Assembly: GCA_000421085.1 (NCBI GenBank)
Contig: ATWE01000004.1
Location: 199,218-263,217, forward strand
Source of the DNA: Ensifer sp. USDA 6670
GTDB lineage: Bacteria > Pseudomonadota > Alphaproteobacteria > Rhizobiales > Rhizobiaceae
Reading direction: 5' to 3'
Length of the DNA stretch: 64,000 nucleotides
The notes under the pieces are model-generated. The model saw nothing but the letters and a program-made list of their open reading frames with translations, made no database searches and had not been told where the DNA came from. Below, in pieces: positions 25,820 to 34,848 of the stretch. Within the stretch, counting starts at the first letter, position 1; every line of letters begins with the position of its first letter. The position numbers and the translations under genes are program-made.

Positions 25820-27016
25820 TTATCGCGCGGGCAGCTTCGGCAGAAATACGGTGAGCAGCCCGAGGAGCGGCAGATAGGAGCAGATCGTATAGACGAACTC
25901 GATGCCCTGCCGGTCGGCGACGACGCCGAGGACCGCGGCCCCCATGCCGCCGGCGCCGAAGGCGAAACCGAAGAAGACGCCGGCGATGAGCCCCACCCGG
26001 CCCGGAACGAGTTCCTGCGCGAAGACGACGATTGCCGAGAACGCGGACGAAAAGATGAGGCCGATGATGACGCTCAGCACACCCGTCCAGAACAGGTTCG
26101 CGTAAGGCAGCAGAAGGGTGAACGGTACGACGCCGAGGATCGAGAACCAGATGACGAAGCGGGCGCCGTATCGATCGCCGATCGGGCCGCCGAGGAACGT
26201 TCCTGCGGCCGCCGAACCTAGGAAGAGGAACAGCATCAGCTGCGCCTGCTGTACGCTGGTGCCGAACCTTTCGATGACGAAGAAGGTGAAGTAGCTCGAG
26301 ATGCTGGTGAGATAGACGTTCTTTGTAGCCGTCAGCAGGACGAGGATCGCGATCGTCCACAGGACCCTGGTCTTCGGCAATGGCAGCGCGCGGCTGGGTA
26401 CGGGACGGCTCATGGTCGCGCGGCGGTGGCGGACGTACCACATGCTCACCCAGGAAAGCACGAAGAACCCGGTGATGGCGACGATGGAGAACCAACCGAG
26501 GCTGCCCTGGCCGAAAGGGAGCACGATGAATGCGGCCAGCAGCGGCCCAAGTGCGCTTCCAGCGTTGCCGCCGACCTGGAACAGCGACTGTGCCAGCCCG
26601 TGGCGGCCGCCCGAAGCAAGCCGGGCCACGCGGGAGGATTCGGGATGGAAGATCGCCGACCCGATGCCGATCAGGCTCGCTGCCAAGAGAAGCATCCAGA
26701 AGTGGTCGGCATTGGCGAGAAGCAGGAGGCCCATGCAGGTCGAGAGCATGGCGAACGGCAGCGAATAGGGCAGCGCCCAACGATCCGTGACGATGCCGAT
26801 GGCCGGCTGCAGCATCGACGCCGTCACCTGAAATGTGAACGTCAGAAGACCGATCTGGACGAAGTCGAGCGCGTAGTTTTCCTTCAGCAAAGGATAGAGC
26901 GCCGTCAGCAGCGACTGCATGATGTCGTTCAGCATATGACAGAAGCTGACCGCCAGAATGACCGAGAATGCTGTCTTTTCCGGGCTGATTGTGCCCGTCG
27001 ACGTGACCGTTGCCAT
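25820..27016 (-). CDS. MFS transporter, Fsr (fosmidomycin resistance)-like
   Basis: 398 residues from ATG 27016 with about 12 hydrophobic segments. The N-terminal motif SFCHMLNDIMQSLLTALYPLLKENYALDFVQIGLL and the IGSAIFHPESSRVARLASGGRHGLAQSLFQVGGNAG segment are typical of the Fsr branch of the major facilitator superfamily, which exports drugs or organic acids by proton antiport. The true substrate cannot be read. AAGGA lies nine bases upstream of the start. The divergent AraC-family gene at 27129 shares the 112-bp intergenic region, so it is a probable local regulator. Confidence 0.9.
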   Translation of the reverse strand: MATVTSTGTISPEKTAFSVILAVSFCHMLNDIMQSLLTALYPLLKENYALDFVQIGLLTFTFQVTASMLQPAIGIVTDRWALPYSLPFAMLSTCMGLLLLANADHFWMLLLAASLIGIGSAIFHPESSRVARLASGGRHGLAQSLFQVGGNAGSALGPLLAAFIVLPFGQGSLGWFSIVAITGFFVLSWVSMWYVRHRRATMSRPVPSRALPLPKTRVLWTIAILVLLTATKNVYLTSISSYFTFFVIERFGTSVQQAQLMLFLFLGSAAAGTFLGGPIGDRYGARFVIWFSILGVVPFTLLLPYANLFWTGVLSVIIGLIFSSAFSAIVVFAQELVPGRVGLIAGVFFGFAFGAGGMGAAVLGVVADRQGIEFVYTICSYLPLLGLLTVFLPKLPAR

Positions 27017-27128
27017 GGAATGTTTCCTTAGGGGGCGGCTCGCCAGGGGAGCCTTTTCGGCCATCTCTAGACGGCTTGCCGCTGGCCTGCTTTTGTGATT
27101 TGGTCGAGTTCTTTCGTGAGTGGGCCAT

Positions 27129-27944
27129 ATGGCGAAATCGGACCGACATCACCTGCCAAAGTTGCCGGACGCGGACCATTTCAAGAGCCTGGAATGGATC
27201 GAGAAAGCGAACGCGCCCGTTCTCGCGATCGGGAGGGATTACGCCTGCGGGCTCACAGTACCCTCCCACAGCCACAGCCGGACTCAGCTCTGGTGGGCGC
27301 GTTCGGGGGTGGTGCTCGTCTACACGTCGGGGGGACGCTGGATGATCCCTCCGGGACATGCCCTGCTGATCCCCGCGGGTATCGAGCATTCGGCCGAGAT
27401 GGTCAGCGATGTGCGTATGCATTCGATCTACATTTCGCCGGAGGCAAGCGAGGCGCGCCGGCCTCTCGTTCTGGAGATGAGCGCGCTCGTCGGCAGCCTC
27501 ATCGACGCACTTGTCGGCGCCGGTAACGAAGCGTCGTCCGAACGGCGCGAAAGCCTGATCATGGAATTGCTGCTCGCGGAAATACCGCGGCTCAACCAGC
27601 GACCTTTAGGCCTGCCTTTCCCGCACGACCGTAAGCTCGCAGCGCTCTGCCGGCAATTTCTGGAGGCGCCGTCGGCATCCGCGAATATCGACGCATGGGC
27701 GGCGCGCATGGGCATCAGCCGGCGTTCCTTCACGCGGCTTTTCCGGCAGGAGACGGGCGTGAGCTTCGTCACGTGGCGACAGCATGCCTGCATCTTCGCC
27801 TCGCTGCCGCGCATCGCGGACGGCGAGCCGATCACCACCGTGGCGCTCGACGCCGGCTACGAGAACGTTGCGGCCTTCACGACCATGTTCCGCCGCATGC
27901 TGGGTGCGCCGCCGAGCGTCTATCTGCGCGACCAGCGGCTCTGA
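27129..27944 (+). CDS. AraC-family transcriptional regulator with cupin sensor domain
   Basis: 271 residues from ATG 27129 (a GTG at 27120 is possible). The N-terminal half is a cupin-like effector domain (HSHSRTQLWWARSGVVLV, PPGHALLIPAGIEHSAEM). The C-terminal half carries two helix-turn-helix units: NIDAWAARMGISRRSFTRLFRQETG and ITTVALDAGYENVAAFTTMFRRMLGAPPSVY. This matches single-gene regulators of adjacent efflux pumps, where the histidines of the cupin may take part in ligand or metal binding. It probably controls the divergent MFS gene and itself; I see no clear repeated operator in the 112-bp gap. Confidence 0.92.
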   Translation: MAKSDRHHLPKLPDADHFKSLEWIEKANAPVLAIGRDYACGLTVPSHSHSRTQLWWARSGVVLVYTSGGRWMIPPGHALLIPAGIEHSAEMVSDVRMHSIYISPEASEARRPLVLEMSALVGSLIDALVGAGNEASSERRESLIMELLLAEIPRLNQRPLGLPFPHDRKLAALCRQFLEAPSASANIDAWAARMGISRRSFTRLFRQETGVSFVTWRQHACIFASLPRIADGEPITTVALDAGYENVAAFTTMFRRMLGAPPSVYLRDQRL

Positions 27945-28157
27945 ACGGCGTCGGCACTTTCCTGGAATTTCTCCAGTCCAATTTTCGAAATGGCCGCAGT
28001 TCGGTGTGAGTGCGGAAGCTGAACAGATCGGGTTAATGGAATCGTAGGGCCTTGTCGCAGATAAGAATGCGTTGTATGACTTGGGGAGATACCCCTTATA
28101 CGTGCCAGAGTCACGTTTCAGGCTTCCCGACGTGATGAACTATTCTTCGGAGTATAG

Positions 28158-28964
28158 ATGCGCATTCATGTTGTTTTTCTTGCGTCTCAGGCTTTTCTTC
28201 TTGCGGCCGGAGCCGTTGCTGCCGAAGAAGGCCGGTACCCCTGGTCCGGAGACTGGTATCTGAAGATAGGCGCCACCGGTTTTCTCGGTCCGGAGTATGA
28301 AGGCGGTTCGAAGCGCATGCTTCAGGCGGCGCCGCTGGTGTCACTCGGCAAGGCTGGCAGCGCCGTGCGCTTTTCATCGCGCAACGACAACATGTCCTAC
28401 GCCGTGTTCGATCAGGGCCATTTCCGAGCTGGTGCCGTCGGCAAGCTGATTTTCGAGCGTGACGAAGATGACTCGAGCGATCTCAAAGGCCTCGACCATC
28501 CAAAATTCGGCGGCGAAATCGGCGGTTTCGCTGAAGTCTACCCCACGGACTGGATGCGCCTTCGCGCTGAAATACGTCAGGGTATCCGCAGCCACCATGG
28601 GGTTGTCGCCGATGTCGCGGCGGATGCCTTCGCCGATCTGGGCGAAACCGTCCGCATTTCCGCCGGACCGCGATTGACTGCGGCATCGAGCGATTATTTC
28701 GACGCCTATTATGGCGTCAACGCAGCGGAATCCGCTGCTTCCGGACTCGGCACCTATGATCCGGGTGGCGGCATTCACTCCGCGGGTCTCGGCGCGGAGA
28801 TCAACTGGATGGCGACCGACAAGCTGGAGACGGGTGTCTATGCCGAATATCGGCGACTGATGGGCGCTGCCGCCGATTCGAGCCTTGTGCGCGAGCGCGG
28901 CAGCCGCGACCAGTTTCTCGTCGGGGTGACCGCGACCTATCGCTTCGATTTCACGCTTCCCTGA
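28158..28964 (+). CDS. MipA/OmpV family outer membrane protein
   Basis: 268 residues. The signal peptide (MRIHVVFLASQAFLLAAGAVAAE) precedes a beta-barrel-like sequence with alternating hydrophobic residues, GPEYEGGSKRMLQAAPLVSL near the start and a C-terminal strand TATYRFDFTLP ending in an aromatic-rich pattern. These are features of MipA/OmpV, named for a murein-synthesis scaffold, though most members have no known role. GGAG lies seven bases before ATG 28158. The 213 bases upstream hold no gene; a promoter is expected there but I cannot place it. Confidence 0.88.
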   Translation: MRIHVVFLASQAFLLAAGAVAAEEGRYPWSGDWYLKIGATGFLGPEYEGGSKRMLQAAPLVSLGKAGSAVRFSSRNDNMSYAVFDQGHFRAGAVGKLIFERDEDDSSDLKGLDHPKFGGEIGGFAEVYPTDWMRLRAEIRQGIRSHHGVVADVAADAFADLGETVRISAGPRLTAASSDYFDAYYGVNAAESAASGLGTYDPGGGIHSAGLGAEINWMATDKLETGVYAEYRRLMGAAADSSLVRERGSRDQFLVGVTATYRFDFTLP

Positions 28965-29035
28965 CCGGCCGGCCTCGAAGGCGGCAGAAAAATGGGGCGC
29001 TTGACCGGCGGGTTTTGCGGGGCCAAACAGAGGCC

Positions 29036-29992
29036 ATGAACAGTTCGATCGATTCAGGCCGCGTGCACGACGCGCCGTCCAATAATTGGGTCTACCGGGC
29101 TCTGCCGCGAGCGCTGTGGCCCTATGCGCAGCTCGCCCGTTGGGACCGGCCGATCGGCTGGCAATTGCTGATGTGGCCGTGCCTCTGGTCGGCCGCCATG
29201 GCATCCGGAGCGGCCGCATCGGTCGGCAGCTTCTCGGCCAGCCGGTTCCTCTTCCATATATTTCTGTTCGTTGTCGGCGCAATTGCGATGCGCGGTGCCG
29301 GCTGCACCTACAACGACATCGTCGATCACGACATCGACATGGAAGTGGCGCGTACGCGCTCGCGCCCGCTGCCTTCCGGCCGCGTCACCCGTTTTCAGGC
29401 GAAGGCATTCATGCTGTTGCAGGCCCTTGCGGGCCTCGTCGTGCTGCTGCAGTTCAACGGCTTCACGATTTTTCTTGGCTTCCTTTCGCTGGCGCTGGTC
29501 GCGATCTATCCCTTTGCCAAGCGGTTCACGGACTGGCCGCAGTTTTTCCTCGGGCTCGCCTTCTCCTGGGGCGCTATCATGGGCTGGACCGCGGAGTTCG
29601 GCAGCCTCTCGCTGGCCGCGATCATCCTCTACGCTGCCGCCATCGCCTGGACCATCGGTTATGATACCATCTATGCCTATCAGGACAGGGAGGACGACGA
29701 GCTGATCGGCGTTCGCTCGACCGCCCGCCGCTTCGGCGACAACCCGCGGCCCTGGCTTATCGGGCTCTACGGGATTGCAGTTTTCCTGATGCTTTTCGCC
29801 TTCCTGTCCGCCGGCGCCGGATTCTTCGCCTATGTCGGGCTTCTGGTGGCCGCGGTGATGCTCGCCTATCAGATTCTCGTATTGAACATTCACGATCCGC
29901 TGCAATGTCTCGCGCTGTTCAAGTTCAACGGCGTCGTCGGCCTGATCATCTTTGCCGGACTCGTGCTCTCGCTTCTCGTGCGGCTGATTTGA
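29036..29992 (+). CDS. ubiA: 4-hydroxybenzoate polyprenyltransferase
   Basis: 318 residues from ATG 29036, with about eight to nine membrane helices. UbiA attaches the polyprenyl chain to 4-hydroxybenzoate in ubiquinone synthesis at the inner membrane. The first aspartate motif is GCTYNDIVDHDID (N93, D94, D97, D101) and the second is YDTIYAYQDREDDE near residue 215; both bind the Mg-diphosphate. RSRPLPSG after the first motif is also standard. Its prenyl donor would be made by the synthase at 9660-10676. The gene converges on the DUF6101-like gene with a 77-bp gap. Confidence 0.95.
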   Translation: MNSSIDSGRVHDAPSNNWVYRALPRALWPYAQLARWDRPIGWQLLMWPCLWSAAMASGAAASVGSFSASRFLFHIFLFVVGAIAMRGAGCTYNDIVDHDIDMEVARTRSRPLPSGRVTRFQAKAFMLLQALAGLVVLLQFNGFTIFLGFLSLALVAIYPFAKRFTDWPQFFLGLAFSWGAIMGWTAEFGSLSLAAIILYAAAIAWTIGYDTIYAYQDREDDELIGVRSTARRFGDNPRPWLIGLYGIAVFLMLFAFLSAGAGFFAYVGLLVAAVMLAYQILVLNIHDPLQCLALFKFNGVVGLIIFAGLVLSLLVRLI

Positions 29993-30069
29993 ATGCAAAG
30001 CCGGCCATAGGGCGCGGAGCGCTGTAGGACCGGCTTGCTGATCGATGTCTTGGGCGTGGAGCGCCGCGA

Positions 30070-30636
30070 TTACGCCCGGGCGATGATTTCGCGGCCGTCG
30101 ATCTTCATCTGGATACCGAGACTGCCGGTGGAGCGGCGCACGAGAAAGCGCGGCCGGCGCTCGGCGAAAAAGGAATGACGGCGGCGCGGCTTTGCGGGAG
30201 CGGTGCGGACGTCGCCGATATGTTCCTCGAGCGGCCGCGCGACCCCGTCGGCTTCCACCATGAGCATCGGAATGCGATAGGCTTCGGCCCAGGCGCGCCA
30301 ATCGGCTGCGATGTCCGAAAGATCATGAGCCACGAGCAGCGGGATACACAGATCCGGATCATCGTGATGAAGTTCGAGCGTCACTGTAACCTCCCCGTCG
30401 CCATGGTCGATTGCCCGTGCCGCCACACCCTTGAAAGCTCGCGCCGGCAGAGCGATCGAAAGCGGCAGGCCGCTGAATGGTAGCATCTTGCGCAGAACAG
30501 CGCCACGCTCGTCAAGGCTGATGCTGACATTCCCCGTGTGCCCGCGTAGCACGTAGCTTGCCTGCTGCGGAAAGCGCTTCGGGTCAAGTCTGAGCGTGTT
30601 TCCGACCCAAGCCGGCTGAGAGAGTGTATTGCGCAT
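30070..30636 (-). CDS. DUF6101-like protein of unknown function
   Basis: 188 residues. The sequence MLPFSGLPLSIALPARAFKGVAARA, LHHDDPDLCIPLLVAHDLSDIAADWRAWAEAYRIPMLMVEADG and a basic C-terminus with RRRHSFFAERRPRFLVRR is a recurrent rhizobial protein which I believe is classed as DUF6101; no activity is known. There is no signal peptide or membrane helix. AAGGG lies nine bases before ATG 30636. It shares a 369-bp divergent region with the DUF1217 gene. Confidence 0.75.
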   Translation of the reverse strand: MRNTLSQPAWVGNTLRLDPKRFPQQASYVLRGHTGNVSISLDERGAVLRKMLPFSGLPLSIALPARAFKGVAARAIDHGDGEVTVTLELHHDDPDLCIPLLVAHDLSDIAADWRAWAEAYRIPMLMVEADGVARPLEEHIGDVRTAPAKPRRRHSFFAERRPRFLVRRSTGSLGIQMKIDGREIIARA

Positions 30637-30855
30637 TTCATATCGCCCTTGTTTTTCCTTGAGAGCCGTTCCCGGCCTTCCTGTCGGGACTTTTCGTCCT
30701 CTAGGGGCGGAGGATAGGTGGGCTCCGTTCCGGGCGGCTTAAAATTCGCGGTTAAAAAAACTTTGCTGTCTCCGATGGTTAGCAAAAGCCGAGGCCGCAA
30801 GGTTTCTCATTCGTCAATGAAACCGCGGGCATTTTCGTTGTGCTTGCCGGGGGCG

Positions 30856-30899
30856 GTATGCGGGCGGAAAACGGGCGCACACTTCCTCATCCGCTCCAG
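30856..30899 (-). repeat. Palindromic repeat family B, copy 3 (inverted), in gap 30637-31005
   Basis: ATGCGGGCGGAAAACGGG followed by CACTTCCTCATCCGCTCCA is the reverse complement of the copy at 4446-4496. It lies in the 369-bp divergent gap between the DUF6101-like and DUF1217 genes. Because repeats of this family are intergenic elsewhere, its position argues that the reading frame open from 30718 is not coding before ATG 31006. The rest of the gap shows nothing I can name. Confidence 0.7.
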
Positions 30900-31005
30900 C
30901 AGGAAAAGCCACGCACAAGCATGCTGCGCGATCTTCGTCATCATCGGAGTGGTTTTGGGGATGTCGGAGTGCCGGCGGTCCCCGTTCCTTGCTGGCGGGC
31001 GACGC

Positions 31006-33315
31006 ATGGTTTCGACTTATCTCGACTACAATCTGATCGCACGGGACATGAAGCTCAGCCTGAGGCGCGTGTCAGAGCAGACGATCGTCGCCCGTGATAC
31101 GCAGTATTACAGGGAGAACATCGGCAGTGTGGCCTCCGTAGACGAGTTCCTCGCCGATTACCGCCTCTATTCCTACGCGATGAAGGCCTACGGTCTGACG
31201 GATATGATCGAGTCGGTCGCCTTCATGCGGAAGGTGCTCGAAAGCGATCTGTCCGACGACAACAGCTTTGCCAACAAGCTGACGGACGAACGTTACCGCG
31301 ATTTCACGATGGCGTTCAGCTTCAGTGGCGGAACGGCGGTTTCCCAGACCGAAGCGCAACTCGACGAAATGATCGGGCTTTATACTACGAGTATCGCCAG
31401 CATCGGGGAAACTCAGAAGGAAGAGACGCGCTATTACAACGTTATGATCGACAAGGTCACGAGCGTCGATCAGCTGCTGAACAATGACCGTCTGCGGACC
31501 TATGTCTTCACCGTCTTCGGGATCGACGAGAGCACATACTCCCGTGAAACGCTCCGCAACGTTCTCTCCAGCAATGCCGGCGACCCGGACAGCTACGAGA
31601 ACACCGTTCTCGAACCCAGACTATCGGAGCTCGAGGCTGCCAGAGCCGACGCTCAGGCAAAGCTCCAGCAGAGCGGCACGACGCAAGCGGAAAAGCTGGA
31701 ACTCCAGGCGAAGATAGCCACCTACAACAAGTCGATTTCGACGGTCAGCAATTACCTGGCGATGGCGGCGGCTTTCCAGTTCAACGCCGACGGCACGGTA
31801 GCGGCGGGATCGGCGCAGACCGCCGCGCACAAGAAGACCATGAATGAACTCTACGTCTCCAGCAATCCCCGGATCACGCCCCAGGCAGCGCTCCTGAACA
31901 AGGCCTATCTCGAGGAAAAGATCGCGAGCATCACGACCGTCAGCGAGCTTGTCGCCGATACGCGGCTCTACAACTACATCCGCACCGCCTTCGATCTCAA
32001 CGAGGTCACCATCGTGCCGGCGACGATCAAGAATATCCTGACAAGCGATCCGGACGACCCGAACAGCTACATCAATACGATCGGCAAGGGCAACGAGAAC
32101 TACAAGGCGCTCGCCAGGGCCTTCAACTTCCAGGCGGACGGCACGCTCGCGGCGGGCGATGCAGCGCAGACCGCGCAGCAGACGACACTCACCTCCAGCC
32201 GTTACATGACGCGCTACAACGACAAGGACGACGCAGCGGACGAGAAGGCGATCGGCGCCTATAAGCTTGCCGTCGAGAAGATGGCTTCCGTGGGCGACTT
32301 CATCGACACGGCTTCGATCTACGATTTCGCGCTGCGAGCCGTCGGTCTCGATCCGGATGCCGAAAGCGCACGGACCATCAAGCGGGTGCTGACCAGCGAT
32401 CTCACCGATCCGGAGAGCTTCGTCTATACGCTGAAGGACGAGCGTTACCTGAAGCTCGCCCAGCTGTTCAACTTTACGACATCGGGCGATATCGGCGTTC
32501 CGGCATTGGCCCAGTCGGAGACGCTGATTCAGGAGACCGCCAAGACCTACATCGTCAACAAGTCCCGTTTTGGTTCGGAGGAGGATAGGACCAAGGCCGA
32601 AGCGGAAGCCGAATATTATACGGCCGAAGTCGCCAAACTCTCCTCTCTCGACGAATTTCTGGCCGATTCCCGCCTGGTCGATTTCGCTCTCGAGGCAAAC
32701 GGCATCGATCCCGAGAATGTCACCGTCGAATTTCTCCGCGACATCTTTACCTCCGATCTGGACGACCCCAAGAGCTTCATCAATCAGCAGCAGAACTCCG
32801 GGGTCTATAAAGCGCTGGTCACCTCGTACAATTTCGACAGCGGCGGCAATGTTCTGCGTGAGGACAAGAGCGTCATCATCACGCGGCAAGGTCTTTACGA
32901 GACCCTCGACCGGTATCTGCACCAGACGCTGGAAGAACAGGCAGGCGAGGACAATGCAGGTGTCCGCCTGGCACTCTATTTCGAGCGCCAGGCGGGCTCG
33001 CTCGTCGACGCCTACGATCTCCTGGCGGATGATGCGCTCGCGGAAGTCTTCCGCACCATCTTCAGCCTGCCTGACGAATTCAGTTCCATGGACATCGACC
33101 AGCAGGCGAAGATCGTCGAGAAGAACCTCGATCTCGAGAAGCTGAGCGATCCGGCCGAACTGAAGAAACTCCTCGCGCGCTTTACGGTACTCTACGATCT
33201 GGAGAACAACACGGAAGTCGATCCGGCGGTGGTGGTGCTTTCAGGCAGCGGCAGCAATATCGGCATCAGCGCCGATACGCTCTTCCAACTGTCGCAGCTC
33301 AGGAAGGGCGGGTAG
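31006..33315 (+). CDS. Large DUF1217 protein with five tandem domains
   Basis: 769 residues from ATG 31006. DUF1217 proteins are alphaproteobacterial, often flagellum-associated, of unknown role. Here the unit recurs five times: VDEFLADYRLYSYAMKAYGL, VDQLLNNDRLRTYVFTVFGI, VSELVADTRLYNYIRTAFDL, VGDFIDTASIYDFALRAVGL and LDEFLADSRLVDFALEANGI. Each is followed some 20 residues later by a VL(E/T)SD-type acidic segment. Typical family members have one or two units. The C-terminus has the family's RLALYFERQAGSL helix. There is no signal peptide; unconventional secretion through the flagellar apparatus is possible but unproven. No flagellar genes are present in this window. Confidence 0.88.
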   Translation: MVSTYLDYNLIARDMKLSLRRVSEQTIVARDTQYYRENIGSVASVDEFLADYRLYSYAMKAYGLTDMIESVAFMRKVLESDLSDDNSFANKLTDERYRDFTMAFSFSGGTAVSQTEAQLDEMIGLYTTSIASIGETQKEETRYYNVMIDKVTSVDQLLNNDRLRTYVFTVFGIDESTYSRETLRNVLSSNAGDPDSYENTVLEPRLSELEAARADAQAKLQQSGTTQAEKLELQAKIATYNKSISTVSNYLAMAAAFQFNADGTVAAGSAQTAAHKKTMNELYVSSNPRITPQAALLNKAYLEEKIASITTVSELVADTRLYNYIRTAFDLNEVTIVPATIKNILTSDPDDPNSYINTIGKGNENYKALARAFNFQADGTLAAGDAAQTAQQTTLTSSRYMTRYNDKDDAADEKAIGAYKLAVEKMASVGDFIDTASIYDFALRAVGLDPDAESARTIKRVLTSDLTDPESFVYTLKDERYLKLAQLFNFTTSGDIGVPALAQSETLIQETAKTYIVNKSRFGSEEDRTKAEAEAEYYTAEVAKLSSLDEFLADSRLVDFALEANGIDPENVTVEFLRDIFTSDLDDPKSFINQQQNSGVYKALVTSYNFDSGGNVLREDKSVIITRQGLYETLDRYLHQTLEEQAGEDNAGVRLALYFERQAGSLVDAYDLLADDALAEVFRTIFSLPDEFSSMDIDQQAKIVEKNLDLEKLSDPAELKKLLARFTVLYDLENNTEVDPAVVVLSGSGSNIGISADTLFQLSQLRKGG

Positions 33316-33326
33316 GGCTTAGCGGC

Positions 33327-33346
33327 CCGGAAGCGCGCGCTTCCGG
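33327..33346. terminator. Perfect 20-bp palindrome between convergent genes
   Basis: CCGGAAGCGC at 33327-33336 is followed directly by its reverse complement GCGCTTCCGG at 33337-33346. It fills the 40-bp gap between the DUF1217 and FAD-oxidoreductase stop codons. There is no T-run on either side, so if it is a bidirectional terminator it is not of the classic type. Confidence 0.55.
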
Positions 33347-33355
33347 ATGCCTTCG

Positions 33356-34798
33356 TTACGCGCCCCGATCCTCGCGCAGCACCTTGTCGGGGTTCATGAT
33401 CCCCGCCGGGTCGAAGGCGTGCTTGATCCGTCGCATGAGCTCGATCTCGATCGGCGAGCGGATCGCCGCGAGTTCGTCTCGCTTCAACTGGCCGATGCCG
33501 TGCTCGGCAGAGATCGAGCCGTCATGTTTGAGCACGACGGCGTGAACGATCGCATTGATCTCCTGCCACCGATCGAGGAAGCTCTGCTTGTCCGCGCCGA
33601 CGGGCTGGGAGATGTTGTAGTGAATATTGCCGTCGCCCATATGACCGAAGGCGCAGATGCGCGCGCCGGGGATGGCCTTGGAGACCAGCGCATCGGCCTC
33701 CGCCATGAAGGCCGGTATGCTCGATACCGGGACCGAAACGTCATGCTTGATCGAGCCGCCCTCAGGCTTTTGTGCCGGCGACATGCTTTCGCGCATGTGC
33801 CAGAGGGCTCTGCGCTGCGCTTCGTTCTGCGCGATTGCCGCGTTTTCGACGAGTCCGTCCGCAATGACGGATTCGAGAAGGTCTTGCACCATCCGTTCCG
33901 CGCTCTCTGACGAATCCGAGGTGGAGATATCAATCAGCGCGTACCACGGATGCGTCGTTTCCATCGGATCTCTGACGCCGGCGATGTGCCGGGTGGTGAA
34001 CTCGATGCCGAGCCGCGGCATCAGCTCGAAGCCCGTCAGGGCCGGCCCGCATACGCTTGATGCCCGATCGAAAAGCGTAAGTGCGTCCTCGACGCTCCTG
34101 AGGCCGGCAAAGGCAACCTGGTGGCCGCGGGGTTTCGGAAAGAGCTTCAAAACGGCGCCGGTTATGACGCCGAGCGTTCCCTCGGCGCCGATGAAAAGAT
34201 CGCGCAGATCGTAGCCGGTATTGTCCTTCTTGAGGCGTCTGAGCCCATTCCAGATCTCCCCGGTCGGAAGCACGACCTCCAGCCCCAGGCAAAGCTGGCG
34301 CATGTTGCCATAGGCAAGCACGCCGGTGCCGCCGGCATTGGTCGAAAGATTGCCGCCGATCCGGGCAGAGCCTTCCGAGCCGAGCGATAAGGGGAAAAGC
34401 CGGTCGACGTCGTCGGCGGCCTTCTGGATGTCCGCCAGGATACAGCCGGCGTCGGCCACGATCACGTTGCCGACCGGGTCGATGTCGCGGATGCGGTTCA
34501 GCCGCTCGAGGGAAAGGACCATGTCGGCTTTTCCCTCGCGCGGAATCTGTCCGGCCACATGTCCGGTATTGCCGCCCTGCGGCACGACTGCCGTTCGGGT
34601 CTGGCTCGCAAGCTGCATCACCAGCGAAACTTCCTCGACGGAGCCGGGCCTGAGCACGAGCGGCGTCGTGCCGCGGTAGAGCCCGCGGGACTCGACAAGG
34701 TAGGGTGCCGTGTCGGCGGGTGCGGTGAGGGCATTGCCAGGTCCGACGATGTCGACGAAGGAGGCGATGAGTTCGGGAGAAGGAAGTATGGTGGTCAT
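33356..34798 (-). CDS. FAD-binding oxidoreductase, D-2-hydroxyglutarate/D-lactate dehydrogenase type
   Basis: 480 residues. The PCMH-type FAD domain is seen in PQGGNTGHVAGQ and LGSEGSARIGGNLSTNAGGTGVLAYGNM, and the C-terminal cap in ICAFGHMGDGNIHYN and KHDGSISAEHGIGQLKRDEL, whose His residues act in substrate oxidation. Length and motifs fit the D-2-hydroxyacid dehydrogenase group (D2HGDH, GlcD, D-LDH); the exact substrate cannot be told. GGAGG lies eight bases before ATG 34798. It follows the Sua5 gene on the same strand by 50 bases, so they are probably co-transcribed. Confidence 0.9.
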   Translation of the reverse strand: MTTILPSPELIASFVDIVGPGNALTAPADTAPYLVESRGLYRGTTPLVLRPGSVEEVSLVMQLASQTRTAVVPQGGNTGHVAGQIPREGKADMVLSLERLNRIRDIDPVGNVIVADAGCILADIQKAADDVDRLFPLSLGSEGSARIGGNLSTNAGGTGVLAYGNMRQLCLGLEVVLPTGEIWNGLRRLKKDNTGYDLRDLFIGAEGTLGVITGAVLKLFPKPRGHQVAFAGLRSVEDALTLFDRASSVCGPALTGFELMPRLGIEFTTRHIAGVRDPMETTHPWYALIDISTSDSSESAERMVQDLLESVIADGLVENAAIAQNEAQRRALWHMRESMSPAQKPEGGSIKHDVSVPVSSIPAFMAEADALVSKAIPGARICAFGHMGDGNIHYNISQPVGADKQSFLDRWQEINAIVHAVVLKHDGSISAEHGIGQLKRDELAAIRSPIEIELMRRIKHAFDPAGIMNPDKVLREDRGA

Positions 34799-34848
34799 GG
34801 CCCTGCCTCCGGATCACGTGGTTGCTTCAAGCGTGCCGATGGCCATCA

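Noticed and set aside
30718..31005. N-terminal extension of the DUF1217 protein
   Set aside because: It contains an inverted copy of an intergenic palindromic repeat and a non-family sequence; the family-like start MVSTYLDYNLIARDMK is at 31006.
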